Source of the DNA: Blastomyces gilchristii SLH14081
Lineage: Eukaryota; Ascomycota; Eurotiomycetes; Onygenales; Ajellomycetaceae
Assembly (NCBI RefSeq): GCF_000003855.2
Contig: NW_003101681.1
Coordinates: forward strand, 632,689-696,688
DNA: 64,000 bases
Direction of reading: 5' to 3'
Positions 1 to 10,739 of this stretch are shown one piece after another. Numbering within the stretch: the stretch's first letter is position 1; the number at the start of each line of letters is the position of its first letter. The notes beneath the pieces were generated by a model. That model searched no databases and was not told the origin of the DNA. It worked only from the letters and a program-made list of their open reading frames with translations. Both the position numbers and the translations under genes were made by a program.

Positions 1-471
1 ATTATACAACAACTCATTATAAGTTTTACTTGTATATAAGTATAATAAAATAATAATAATAATAATAATAATAAAAATAATGATTTATAAAAATTAGTGA
101 AAAATCAACTTGTAAATATTTTTTTTAATGAAAATAATTTCATAAAAGGTAAATTATTATATGAAATCATTAATTTTTACAAGAATAATTAAAAGTTAAC
201 TGAAACTTTTTTAAATAAAAAATATGAAATAAATTAGTATAATAGTCAGAGAAAAATCTGTAAATTATATAAAAATTTCACAGAATAAAAAACTGAGTGA
301 TAGACTTTTTTCTTTTTACAGTAATTATACTAATTAAAGATTTTTTCTTACTAAGATTTTATTTTATAAATATGAAGAGTTTTTAATAAGTATTACTATA
401 ATACTGAGTCTGATTTTATAAAATTATTCACTGAAAAAATTCATGAATAAAACTTTAAAAAAAGAGAGATA
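1..471 (+). mobile_element. Gypsy-X family, 3' internal remnant (copy 1)
   Basis: Extremely AT-rich sequence with no readable protein. It is placed as the 3' internal end of an X element because it runs into a purine tract (459-471, A7 then GAGAGAT) directly before an LTR at 472, the usual polypurine-tract position. No domain can be recognised. The rest of this element lies left of the window. Confidence 0.5.
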
Positions 472-734
472 TATAAGAAATTCTATTTTTCATAATTTTT
501 TTATTTTTATTCTAATCTCTTATATAATTAATAGAGTTAGTGACTCTTAATTATATATAATTATATAAACTGAAGTTTGTAACTATTATTCACAACTCAA
601 CTTGAATATTATTATATATTTATTTTTTATATTTATTTTTCTACTGTGAATACTTTTAGTAAATTATTAGTATATATTATATCAAGCTGTGAATCTCTGA
701 ATAATTATCTATAAGTACTTATTTTTATATTTAA
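472..734 (+). repeat. LTR of Gypsy-X (3' LTR of copy 1)
   Basis: 263 bp that aligns along its whole length with the split LTR at 7831-7861 plus 21500-21730 (262 bp once the Copia insert is removed). This copy is more decayed: its start reads TATAAGAAATTC where the other reads TGTAAGAAATCC, and its terminal CA has become AA. The polypurine tract just upstream makes it the 3' LTR of a plus-strand element. It could be the boundary that brings the AT-rich state to within about 170 bp of single-copy DNA. Confidence 0.75.
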
Positions 735-958
735 TCATAATCTTATTGTACTCTGATTATTAATATTGTGTGATTTGAGTGTGTCTAGCTCATTACAATT
801 TAACTGATATATTATTAATATATTAACAATTTCTAATTAATTGCACATTGTGAAAAGATTAATGATTGTTTATGTATAACTTTTTTTGAAACATTTTGAC
901 ATTGATTACAGTGATGACACAGTGAATCTACTGTTATTCGGAGCCACTAATTTCCGGT
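735..958. other. AT-rich intergenic spacer
   Basis: No gene seen. The first 160 bp or so remain AT-rich like the repeat to the left; base composition becomes gene-like from about 910. This may be flank mutated together with the neighbouring LTR element, or simply AT-rich spacer. Confidence 0.5.
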
Positions 959-1290
959 ATGAATACTGCGTACTGCAGCAGTGCTGGTCAATTACTCAAG
1001 GCGCTGATGGGCCTTTCAACCAACCACAGCCCCGATTTTCAAAGGCTTAAAGTGTAAGTTCGCCTCCACTCAAATCCCAGGCACCAAACTGCAGCAATGA
1101 TTGAGGAAATTTGATTGATCGAGATAATTTGCAGTGAGAATAGAAGTTCTTTGCATGCTGGTAATAAAGTTAATACTCTCTTCCCTTTTCAATTTATATA
1201 TATTGTATAGAGATGCTTTAAACTTAGTTAACTCTCGAAGCCGCGAAGAAAATGTGGTCGGATATAGATTTATCCGCTTCCGGTAACTAG
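959..1290 (+). other. possible spliced small ORF or nucleoporin 5' leader
   Basis: An ATG at 959 opens a frame of 31 full codons to a GTAAGT donor at 1054. A pyrimidine-rich stretch and an AG at 1209-1210 give a plausible acceptor; joining 959-1053 to 1211-1290 keeps the frame open for 57 codons to a TAA ending at 1290. I recognise no family. It may be a small gene, an upstream ORF, or just the spliced untranslated leader of the nucleoporin gene, which starts 180 bp downstream on the same strand. Coding potential is inferred only from the splice signals and open frame. Confidence 0.25.
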
Positions 1291-1470
1291 GGATCCACTA
1301 AGCTTAAATGAGTTAGTTAATCTTTTGTTGATTCAACCCGCGCAAATACAATTAAGCTTGAGTGAGGCCTTTGGTTGTGACATCTGGTCCTGTTGTGCTT
1401 CTCAAGCGCGACTAGAGTAATATCTCACGACACGTTCTCGGTGACGGGCCATGATATAATAGAGAACCAT

Positions 1471-4400
1471 ATGGCTCCACCGCCAGCCGTGTATTTTCCG
1501 TCCCTGGACGAATGCTTCTCTGGGGACTTCCAACTTATGTATGTCTGCCAGTTATCAGCTACCATAGGAAAATTACTGACCGGATTGCACATTAGATCAT
1601 GGAAATCGGCTTTTCTACGGTTGGCGAATGCAAAGACAGATGTCGGGGAAGCTGACAGTCTCTACAAATTTTTGTCTTGCCCGGAGAGCATCCGAATTCT
1701 TTCTAATCCCTTGAACCCGTTTACTCCTCCGAATGAAAAATCTAAGTCCGATTTTCAGTCCAAAACTGCTGCCATTCATGTGCCAACAGGTATTAAGGGT
1801 CCTTGGAATTTAGACGAAATAAAAAGTGACGCGACGTGGTTAAGCAAGCGGACACAGATCAATGAGATTTCTGCACTCAGAATTGTTGTGTACGAACGCC
1901 AAAATCGACCCGGTGACCAGCTTCTGAGCGAATTTTCCGAGGAGGAGACGACAAGCCTTCAAGGTGCGATTGGACTTGGCAACCTTTCGCAGTCTACTAA
2001 GGGAGCCCAGGCTACTGAAATTCTAAAATACAAGGGGGAAACAAACCTCCAGCCAAATGGGTTTTCAGAAGAGGAATTAAGGCATTTGAAGTTATTCCAG
2101 CTATATTTGTCGGAAAAACAGCATATACTCAAAACTTCTCTGCGACTTTTATGTGTGGCTTTGCGTAAAAGAGCACCTGGTAGCCATTACGTGGATTCCC
2201 GAAAACCACGAGTTGAACGTGCTCAGACGAAACTAGAAGAACTAGGAAAATCCATATTTGGGCTTCAATCCGGGAAAGGCACTGATGCCGTTTCTATAAA
2301 ACAGTGCATTGAGGCTGTTCGAACCCGAATTGGTAATTTAGAAGCTGGGAGTGGGTGGCTTCTTCCTGACGAACCCAATGTGGAAATCGAGCTGGCCTGG
2401 CAAACGAACGTTCTTGAGGAGCTTAACCAAATCCTTCAATTCCTTGTGCTTCAACTTCAATCCTCGAATGCCATCCCATCCGCGGAGCTCTTCCTTTCTT
2501 GGCTACGTTTAATGGCCGAATATGATTTCCTTGAAATCCTACTCCCGGTAAGTTTTAGTCCTGTGAATGTGCTCCTCACATGCCTAACTAGAAATTTTAC
2601 AGGCTATGGAAGAACAGAATATCATACTTGGTCCTCTTCAGGCTCTCATTGCGGTTGCTACTCTATCTTTTGTCAAGCTACGAGAATCTACCTCATATTT
2701 TGAAACGGTGCCGCACTTGTCTACAATCCCAGAACCCTCAACTGGTAAAGCCCCTTTTTTCATGTCTCGCGATAATATCGCCGAAATAAACGAAATATGT
2801 TTGAAGGCAGCCAATGTGGGCTGTTTAACTGCCGCCCCTATGATTTTTGCATTCGCCATTGTTATGTTTGCAGTAAGGGAGATTGCGCTCTCCACGAAAG
2901 AGGAGCGTGAACTTCAGCAAGCCCAGCATGCTGTTGACTCTTTCAACAACAACAACGCCCCGTCCTCTTCTCCATCGCGAGTTGCTGAGCAGTCCATTTT
3001 TGAAGATATTTTTGAGAAGGCTCGTAACCCAGCTTTTGATGACGACTTTGTGAGGCTTCTTGTGACTAGCTCCGTCGATAAATGTCATGTATTTGACTTT
3101 ATTGTTGCTCTAGTCGAAAGCCTTAGGCCAATTTCGGGTGCTGGTGACAGTGGCATGCTAAGCCGTTGGATAAGGGTAGAACTCTTGGATTTGATCCGTG
3201 CGAGTGTTGAGCATTTGGATTATATCCCTGAAGTGGTGTCGTCTGTCCTGTGTATTATCTCTGGCCCTACCGATGTTTGCAATGAACTTGCCAGTCCAGA
3301 GCTGAATGATGGTTGCGATCCGAGATCTATGTTTATTCAAGATCCGGTGCTCATTGATAGAATTTTTCGAGTTGCCAAATCCCGATTTCCGTACGAAGCT
3401 ATTAATTTTTTGAAAATATGCCGGGCCCTGTCAGGCTCTAGCGTCGTTAATGATGATGGCCTACCATACATTGCCCAGGAACTGGAGAGCATGGAAACCT
3501 ACACACAAATTGTCGCTCCTGGCTTCCAAGGATACCAACCCATCCGAGAAGATGAAAATGCCAATTTCGTTGGCCTAATCCAGCCATTGCCTATGCAAGA
3601 AACTGCCATGTCGAAAAGCACAGTCGGATATGAATCGAGTTCTAATGCGGTAGTTCTTGCTGAGTCCTGTGTTATCCCCCAAGATGCCGTCGGCCAGGTT
3701 GTCAACGACTCAAAACCGGCCGTAATAATGTGGCATCATGACTATAACTGCCTTGGCTTCCTCGGGTTATGGCTAGAGCAAGCTACTAATAGTCGCAGAT
3801 CAGAGCAAGAACCAGAAGATGAGGTGGTCGCCGAAATCATAGGCCTCTTCGCTGATCTAATCACATCCGCACAAACTATTTCGAAACGCAATGGCACTGA
3901 GTCAGGTGCTAAAAGAATTCTCGAGATGGCTAGCGACGGGCTCGATCGCCATGGTGATATCATTTCCGTTGTTTTCGAGATTTTCGAACGGAATCTGCAA
4001 AACACTATTAGCAAGAGAGGTTCGAGCCGCAATCTTCAACCGGTTATCTCTTGCCTTCGCTTTATAAACGCTCTTATACCAGTTATTCCCGGCCGCGTAT
4101 GGCCTTTCCTGTCCAGGAGCAGCTTTATTTGCTCAGATGGGAAAGGTGGTATGCTAGTCACTATTGTCTCGTCCATCGAGGCTACCTCTGGGGATTTCAG
4201 TTTCCTTCAGGCTTCGGTTCAAATGTTTGACCTCCTGGTTAATGATGTCATCGTTCATTCTGGAGTTCGTCGCTCTGCAGGGCGAGTATCTGCTAAGTCC
4301 AACCATCTCACCGAGTTCAGTGCAGGTATCCCGCCCTATATCATGCGCAACTTTTTATTGGCCTTGGTGCGCGTGATGGTTGAGGCGTACAATAGCAACA

Positions 4401-7172
4401 CGACTTGGAGATTCAATGACATCTGCCAACAACTTGAAATTAATACATGTCTTGCCCTCACTATTGAAAAAATCCTATACAGCATGTATGCGACTGACGA
4501 CACATCCGACCTGGATTCTAAGTTGGTGGGAGTATTCTCAAGCTCAGCAACATATATATTGAAAGTACTTCGACCGACAACAATCGAAGAGCTGCCTTTT
4601 AATCCACTCCTCCGCACTATTCTCATCAGTCTTCAAACTTCCAGCTCGAGCAGTGACCTTCGAAACCTCCAACTCCATACCCAACACATCCAGTCTGCAT
4701 TAGCACTTTCGGAACGGTTGGCGCAAGCAGGAAGATTAGTCGGATCTCCAATGTCGATGCTTGAAACCCAATTATTCAAAGCGTCACCTGTGCTGATTCG
4801 ACTATACGCTCTATCCTATGATTATCAACTCCCTGTTGTTTCTCTCCTTGAACTCCTGATATCGTATGCAGCTTCAGATTCGAATCACGAGCCACCCTCT
4901 GTTCTTGGCCACCTAGGAGCCAAATCATCCCGCTACTTTCTCGACTGCCTTTCGAAATTCGATCGCCCTTTCAAAAACCCTGCACTTTATGCTTCAATAT
5001 GGGATCTACTTTCCACGATAATTAGCAAACGCCAACAATGGCTTGCAGTTTTTTTTCTCACAGGCTCATCTGCGAGAGATTCCTTAAAAAAGAACGACAA
5101 AGATAAATCTTCGACTATGACTGGACAACCGTTTTTGGGGATTTCCCTCGATTTATTAACGAAAATCGACTCAATTCAGCCTCAAATAGCGATATCTGCC
5201 CTAGATTTTGTTGCAAGAGCGCAGGAACACTGGCTTTGGGCTACACCTCAGATTAAAAATCATTCGGAATTCGTCCCGAAAATCGTGAATTTCGTTGCTA
5301 ACTTGGATCTTCGCAAATGCCCTCCTCTAGAGCAATGCCTCAATACGAAAATCGCATCATTAGTTGCAGATATATGCGCTGTCTACTTGCACAGTGCGAA
5401 AGAATCACGGGATCTAACATTTTTCAAAACCATTATCCCTCTGATCTCCTGGTTTTCTGACAACGCAGTAAAGGTGGACGGCTATAATGCATCCCTGCAC
5501 TCAAATCTCAGAAAGAACTTTGAAATGAAGTACCATGGATGCAAAGCCGTGGCCATGAAGCGCACTGGGCTCACACGCCCAGAGCTTGGCGAAAACTTTT
5601 TTTTCGACGTGAAGTTGGGAAGTAAGATCTTCGGGTATGATTTTGCCTGGAACGGGTCCCGTGATCAAGGCTTTGTGGAGGAGGTCAAACGAGCCAATCT
5701 AAACCTGTCACTTGTTGAAGCTCAAATGGTGCGTTTCTTGCATTCCCTAGCCTAAACCTCTTTTTTCTAACATGTCATAGACTCTTCTTCAAAGTTGGAA
5801 ATTTCTTGCCATAGAACACTGCGCAAATTTCATGCCGGATCGAGAAATCCAAAAGTCGATGGCACGGGTTGTCCGCCACTGCCTCGTTTCAAATTCGCAG
5901 ACCATACCGGATGAAAAGATCTTTTACAAAGTTCAGCAAATCCGCGCGGAATTTGCCCTCGCTCTCCTTCAACGACTTAACGACGCTAAGGCCAGGGGGG
6001 CGGAAGTTTTTGAGTTGCTGAATGTTGCATGGGATGTTACGCGCTTTCGAAATCCATCATACGAAACTGCCCTTCTCAACAATGATACGGAATACTATGG
6101 GCTTTTGTTAAACATCCTATTCCTCGCCCTACAGTTCCATGTTGCAGGGCCCTCTCGATCTGCGCCAGAAGCAGTCAGCAAAAAGCCCGAAATGTCGTCG
6201 GATTTGTCAATTGTTTTAGAAATTATCAAGGTGGTAGTCGCACAGGGCTTTCGATCACTTACGACGTACTTACATGACGAACCGCAAAAGTGCTCTCCTA
6301 GAGATTTTGCTATATTAACAGCAATATTACAAACATGTCTACGAGTGAAGGACGCGGACCGCATTTACGAACAGGCGTCCTTCCACCTTGCTGATAGCGA
6401 CACACCCCGCTACGCAGCCACATTATTTTCTTGGGCCTATCAACTTACAGTTGAAGGAGATCCAGTATATGGGGAGCTCAGTATCCTATTCCTCCTGGAA
6501 CTTTCCTGCATCCCCATGATGGCAGAGCAGATGGCCGCTGATGGTATTTTGGTGAAATTGTCGACTTTCCGCCTCACTGATGTCCTGCGCCAACCGCACG
6601 GATGTGGCCCATTCGATCCAATACCCAGGCTATATGCTATTTGGAATTCAGGCTTTCTTCCTCTCTGCCTCAACCTACTCTACAGCGTTGGTCGAGCTGC
6701 TCCGGAAGTGGCGGCCTTCCTCAACCAGTTCGAGGGGCAGCTACGTCGAGCGTCTGCTTCATTCTCCTTCGGACAACCCGCCACAACCTCGCCACTTGCT
6801 GGTAATCAGCTAGAATCAAGCCAACGGGTAAAAAGACTGTCGCTCGGTATGACTACTGAAGCTTGCTCATTAGCTCTCATATCCCTCATTATCAACAAAT
6901 TCCGGGATGCTGGCGCAGGTACCGGCGTGGATTCCGGAAATATCCAGGAACTGAAATGGGATAGAGCACAAGTGAAAGATGATATCGAATCACTTCTTGA
7001 GAAACGATCAGTCCTCCGCTCTCGGATTGTTGCCACAAATGAAAAGGAACTTGCAATGTCCCGGCGAGAACCCATCGACCGCACTACCGGCTGCCAGAGC
7101 CAGTTGGAAGAGAAAATCGTGAAAGAGCTCCAAACGACAGTAATGTGTCTGTCTGATGGTGAGGCATCTTAA
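1471..7172 (+). CDS. NUP188: nuclear pore scaffold nucleoporin, Nup188 type (three exons)
   Basis: Exons 1471-2547, 2603-5728 and 5781-7172 give 359 + 1042 + 463 = 1864 residues. Both introns are phase 0. The ATG at 1471 is the first in this frame; a short out-of-frame ATG at 1451 stops at once. Seen: an N-terminal YFPSLDECF block near residue 10, a WLSKRTQ block at about residue 123 followed by an ALRIVVYE helix, an Asn/Ser-rich linker near residue 472, then long stretches of amphipathic helices and a charged C-terminal helix. Length and helical composition match fungal Nup188 (about 1850 aa), a large alpha-solenoid of the inner ring of the nuclear pore that binds Nic96 and membrane nucleoporins. 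The sister protein Nup192 (about 1700-1750 aa) is the main alternative. The frames are intact with no sign of RIP, unlike everything on either side. The symbol rests on family resemblance, not on an alignment. Confidence 0.8.
2548..2602 (+). other. intron 1 of the nucleoporin gene
   Basis: 55 bp, GTAAGT donor, CTAAC branch motif about 17 bp before the ACAG acceptor. Removal joins codon 359 (CCG) to GCT in phase 0; read-through would stop at 2701. Confidence 0.9.
5729..5780 (+). other. intron 2 of the nucleoporin gene
   Basis: 52 bp, GTGCGT donor, pyrimidine run and CTAAC branch motif before the ATAG acceptor. It is needed because the exon 2 frame stops at 5755, while the frame after the acceptor stays open from 5781 to 7172. 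Confidence 0.9.
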
Positions 7173-7297
7173 CGTATTCTTGTTCTAATTGCATACTTTG
7201 CAGCAATGTTTTATTTTATTTTATATACTTCTTTCTCTTTTTTCCCAAAGCGATTGCGGCGTCAGGAATAATAGTTTGAGCTCTTGTCTTTGTCCTC

Positions 7298-7303
7298 AAT
7301 AAA
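7298..7303 (+). terminator. polyadenylation signal candidate of the nucleoporin gene
   Basis: AATAAA 126 bp downstream of the stop codon, in an AT-rich 3' flank. Fungal signals are loose, so this is a candidate only. Confidence 0.45.
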
Positions 7304-7830
7304 CTTTGTATGTAGAGTACTTTGTACCATGGTTAGTCCTTTCAAACCCATTGGCGCGCACATTTTCATATTACTATAGATATAGTCGTCCTTTTTTTTT
7401 TCTCTCAGTTAAGGACCCTTTGATCTCCCTGAGAAATAATCTACACGCTCACAAAGATTCTCCACAAATATGCCTCCGCGCTTGCGGGCTAGTCTATGGC
7501 CCTGTGGATTCCAAGCCTTGAGGCCGGGGCCCGGGGTTACCTAAAATGGGGAATGGAATGGCTCAGCAATTGATTTGCTGTGGATAAATCAAACCTATAG
7601 TATTTACAGACCTCTGAACGGGAAACCCCTTGGAGCTGTAAGAGACACTAGCCATTCAGGAGATTGATGAAATCCTTATTTCCTTCAGGTTTGTACATAC
7701 ATACAATTGTCATGTTTGTTACTAGATTGGAATTATTGTGGCGGATGTATTGCTTGCAAAAGCAGAATTTTCCCAGCCCCCCTGAAAATTAGTAGCAAAA
7801 CACTACAAAAAAATCAAAATATTCATGTTT
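7304..7830. other. gene-island 3' flank, no gene recognised
   Basis: Normal-composition intergenic DNA with a GC-rich patch at about 7465-7560. No convincing frame, RNA gene or repeat partner was found. It ends where the Gypsy-X LTR begins at 7831. Confidence 0.5.
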
Positions 7831-7861
7831 TGTAAGAAATCCCGCTCCTTGCGGATCCTTT
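7831..7861 (+). repeat. Gypsy-X 5' LTR, first fragment
   Basis: Starts TGTAAGAAATCCCGCTCC and aligns with 472-502, where almost all C and G have become T and A. It is cut at 7861 by Copia; 7857-7861 (ccttt) is the left TSD of that insertion. Confidence 0.75.
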
Positions 7862-7985
7862 TGTAGCGGCGGCCGCCTTGGTGGCGTTGCCCTAGCGATC
7901 GCTCCGCCTGCACATGATCTCTTATGTTATATAACATAGCTAGCTGCTCCCATAATAATAGGAGAATCAATCTTTCCCACTTACA
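7862..7985 (+). repeat. Copia 5' LTR
   Basis: 124 bp, TGTAGCGGCGG start, CTTACA end. It is GC-rich and keeps nearly all CpG sites. A GGTTATAGCCTGG sequence follows at once and could be the tRNA primer-binding site. Against the 3' LTR I count 11 transitions: five at CpG, five at CpC/GpG, one at CpA. Confidence 0.9.
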
Positions 7986-8397
7986 GGTTATAGCCTGGAT
8001 GTTCACAATTTTTCTTTTAATAAGACTTCTTATACATGTTTTTATAGAAGAATTACACTGTAGTCAATTGTCTGTGAATTGGTTCACTTTTCTATGTTGT
8101 TATTATTATTATTATTATTATTCTTCCATTATACTCATATGCAAGCGGAGCTTATGATGAGTCCTTGCGTGATGTTAAATACAGGTCAAGTGTTGGTTAT
8201 ACAGGAGGAAATACAGGTGTTGAGACCACGCCAAGATAACAAGAACATAGGAAAATACAAAGGAGTGACAATTAGATACATGTGATAATAACTTCCCAGC
8301 CCAGGAACATAGAGTGATTCATTGAAGCGATTTGTACACCTCTGTATTTATTAGGAACCTGAGGTGCTTGAGTTCTGGATTTAATGTATCCCCTGCG

Positions 8398-8408
8398 GGT
8401 TTCGAACC
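8398..8408 (-). promoter_or_regulatory. SINE-1 Pol III B box
   Basis: GGTTCGAAACC on the minus strand fits the B-box consensus GGTTCGANNCC. It lies 60 bp from the A box. Confidence 0.85.
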
Positions 8409-8457
8409 CACGCGCCTTGGTTTCCCACGCCAAGGCGCTACCAGGTGGCCGCATTAA

Positions 8458-8468
8458 CCATTCGGCCA
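8458..8468 (-). promoter_or_regulatory. SINE-1 Pol III A box
   Basis: TGGCCGAATGG on the minus strand fits the A-box consensus TRGYNNARNGG. With the preceding GCCCCGG it resembles the D arm of class II (Leu/Ser) tRNAs. Confidence 0.85.
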
Positions 8469-8489
8469 CCGGGGCTCTTTTCTATGTTG

Positions 8490-9076
8490 ATTTGAATAGA
8501 AGATATTCTTATTATTTAGAATAAGTGTGCTTTAACAAGTGAATACATCTAGAGATTAAGAGGTTGCATTCTTTCTTCAAGTTAATAACTGAATGAGATT
8601 AATCTTATCTGAATCTCTTTCCTTATATCTATACTCAGATTGTGATAATTAATAAATAACTTATCTACTTCTCAGAGTGATAGAAAGAAGACTCTATACT
8701 TTCATTCTTATACTCAGACAGCTTAACAGATCTCTATTAATGAAGAATCAGACAAAGATGATATTACTCAGTATATAAAAGTCACAGAGAAAGTTATAAA
8801 GTTATCTACTAGTTAAGACATGAACACTCATCATGAATTCAATGATGAAATCTCAAGCCTAAGTACTATGTATATAGTACTTATAGAAGTGTGTCCTGTC
8901 AGCAGTTCTATATCTAGAATGAGTCAAGATAATATGATATTCATATTGTTTAATAATCTTATGATGATCTGTGATAGAATGAGTGTGTGTTAAGAGATTA
9001 TCTCTACTGTGAATAATTTCAAATCTCAGATCTGTGAATATTAAAAGAATGTTTAAAAAGCTATAAATACTAAGAC
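8490..9076 (+). other. Copia leader region
   Basis: AT-rich sequence between the SINE and the MITE, part of the Copia 5' internal region. No recognisable domain; gag homology begins only after the G1 insert. Confidence 0.5.
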
Positions 9077-9582
9077 TAGACTGACCGTGTGACCGTGTCT
9101 GAGACCAGGACCAGATTTTTTGATAGTCTTATTATCAATTTGACTGATCCCATTACATGGTTTTAACATTAGATAGTAGTTTCATACTGTCTCAGTGAGA
9201 CTTACTGTCTACTCTTATCACATTTTTCAAATGAGATCATGATTTCCACTTCTCAATTTAAATTATTTTTATTGCTTTAAATGACTTTAAATCTCATTTG
9301 AGTATTATCAAAAAGTGTTACTTTTTAAAAAATTAAAAATAGTCTAAAAAAAACCTTAAAATGTCTAAAAATAGTAACTTTATGTCAAGAATAAGACTAA
9401 ATGAGACTAAATAAGATCACTTTCTCATTTTTTTTAAGTCATGGTTTCATTTTAAGATCTGATATATAGTCACTTTACATGTTTTTTTAATAGCCAGTCC
9501 CAGCGGGATTCACACTAAGAAATGTATGGGACCAGACCAAATGAGACCAAATGTGAAATTCATGGTCTCAGCGGCCAGTCTA
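9077..9582 (+). mobile_element. MITE-1, hAT-like non-autonomous DNA transposon, 506 bp
   Basis: Ends TAGACTGACCG and CGGCCAGTCTA form a short terminal inverted repeat with one mismatch. A perfect 8-bp TSD, actaagac, lies at 9069-9076 and 9583-9590; 8-bp duplications are typical of hAT transposons. No coding capacity. Three relatives are at 21763-22168, 45977-46473 and 61854-62359; the last is also exactly 506 bp. Confidence 0.9.
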
Positions 9583-9611
9583 ACTAAGACTGTAATCATG
9601 TTTAATAGTAT

Positions 9612-9919
9612 TGTGACGGGCTGCGCCCGATCAATTATATAGACTATTTCATTACACTTCACAGATCTCAACCACTTCATTCTCAAATGTGTATGCTCCG
9701 ATTCTCAGCCATTCTCAATCGCCGATTCTCAGCTGCTATGAACGCGTGTATATTCTCCCGCCTCAAAGCTTCACTGTGTACATCATCACATACATGTATA
9801 AATATTCATCTTGATTGCTGATTCTTGCACTTTCTCTTTCTTTCCTTCTCTAATATTTTTATCTTTGTTATATAAGATCTATAATATTATATCAATCTAT
9901 TCAGTGTAGACCTCTTATA
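9612..9919 (+). repeat. G1 5' LTR
   Basis: Starts TGTGACGGGCTGCGCCCG, with the hairpin CGGGC-TGC-GCCCG just inside the end; ends CTCTTATA, the terminal CA being mutated. The matching 3' LTR ends CTCTTACA. Confidence 0.92.
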
Positions 9920-10739
9920 CTATAAAAACATTCATTGTCTTCTTATCAGAAATAATTATTTATTAAGAGATATCTGAATATGTAACAACACATAAGAAAT
10001 AGAGAAACAGTTAAACAGTTAAGTGAACACTGAGTTCTTAGATAGTTCTCAGATAGAAGCTTGCTCATCAGTCACTCTGACTCTGCAACAAGATCTTATA
10101 AAGAGAATAAGATCTTATAAGAGAATATCAGTGAAAGACTCAAGAGTTCTAACACTCAGATATATAAGAATACAATTACACATTTAACAATTGATATAAT
10201 CATGTCTAATAATAATATGAAACTCTTAAGTATAAGTATAGACACAGTGCTACAGTGACTCTGAGCAATGTTAAAACTATAATAATAATAAATAGCTGAT
10301 ATGCATGTAACTTAATAATGTCAATATGAAGAGATTCAATAACTAACTCACATAATTTCAACATCTACAGAATTGAATATAAAAGTGCTGAAAGAATACT
10401 TAGATACTTCTATATATTTCAATACTTCTGATCTCACTCTCTACTCATCATGAAGAATGAAAATACTTATAAAACTGAGTGTAGATGAAGATGTCATCAG
10501 TTCATTAATTAATCAAGATTGATATATTAATAAATGATTGAAAGATCATATAAAATAGAAGTTTTATTCATGAATGAAAGTATATAAATCAGTATTATAA
10601 ATATCTGATAATATTATGAAATATCTTGATATTCTGTTCTGAGACACTACTATGTAACAGAAAGTATTAGATTGACTACAGAGTATCTGACAGAGAAATA
10701 TTTCTCTTATAACATTTATTTCTGACTTCAATATCAAGA

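Larger units (their letters stand above)
8100..8476 (-). mobile_element. SINE-1, tRNA-derived, 377 bp
   Basis: Minus-strand retroposon with a perfect 13-bp TSD, cttttctatgttg, at 8087-8099 and 8477-8489. The order on the minus strand is a tRNA-like head (about 8385-8476), a unique body of about 265 bp, and a (TAA)n tail ending at 8100. It inserted into the 5' untranslated region of Copia. A second copy in opposite orientation at 16659-17031 is collinear over the full length. No protein frame. It keeps high GC and most CpG sites inside a mutated region. Confidence 0.92.

Noticed and set aside
1..900. Mitochondrial DNA insert or centromere core, from the AT-rich composition
   Set aside because: The sequence contains a recognisable LTR of the Gypsy-X family; no mitochondrial gene is seen. 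A centromere cannot be excluded for the whole region but has no direct support.
1286..1306. Cloning-vector remnant (adjacent GGATCC and AAGCTT sites)
   Set aside because: No longer polylinker or vector sequence surrounds it; two six-base sites can fall together by chance.
2638..4626. Several 60-96 codon frames on either strand inside exon 2 (for example 2638-2895, 4164-4376, 4336-4626)
   Set aside because: All lie within the intact nucleoporin coding frame and show no start context, splice partner or domain; they are shadows.
1471..7172. Nup192/Nup205 instead of Nup188
   Set aside because: The families share the fold, but the length (1864 aa) and the N-terminal blocks fit Nup188 better; still possible.
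8100..8122. A TTA microsatellite
   Set aside because: It is the tail of SINE-1, flanked by its target duplication; the same holds for 28704-28720 and 47749-47768 (LINE tails).
8385..8476. A tRNA gene (class II, with A and B boxes)
   Set aside because: The acceptor ends do not pair well, the anticodon arm is not standard, and the same sequence recurs at 16659 with the same 3' body, tail and TSDs. It is the head of a SINE.
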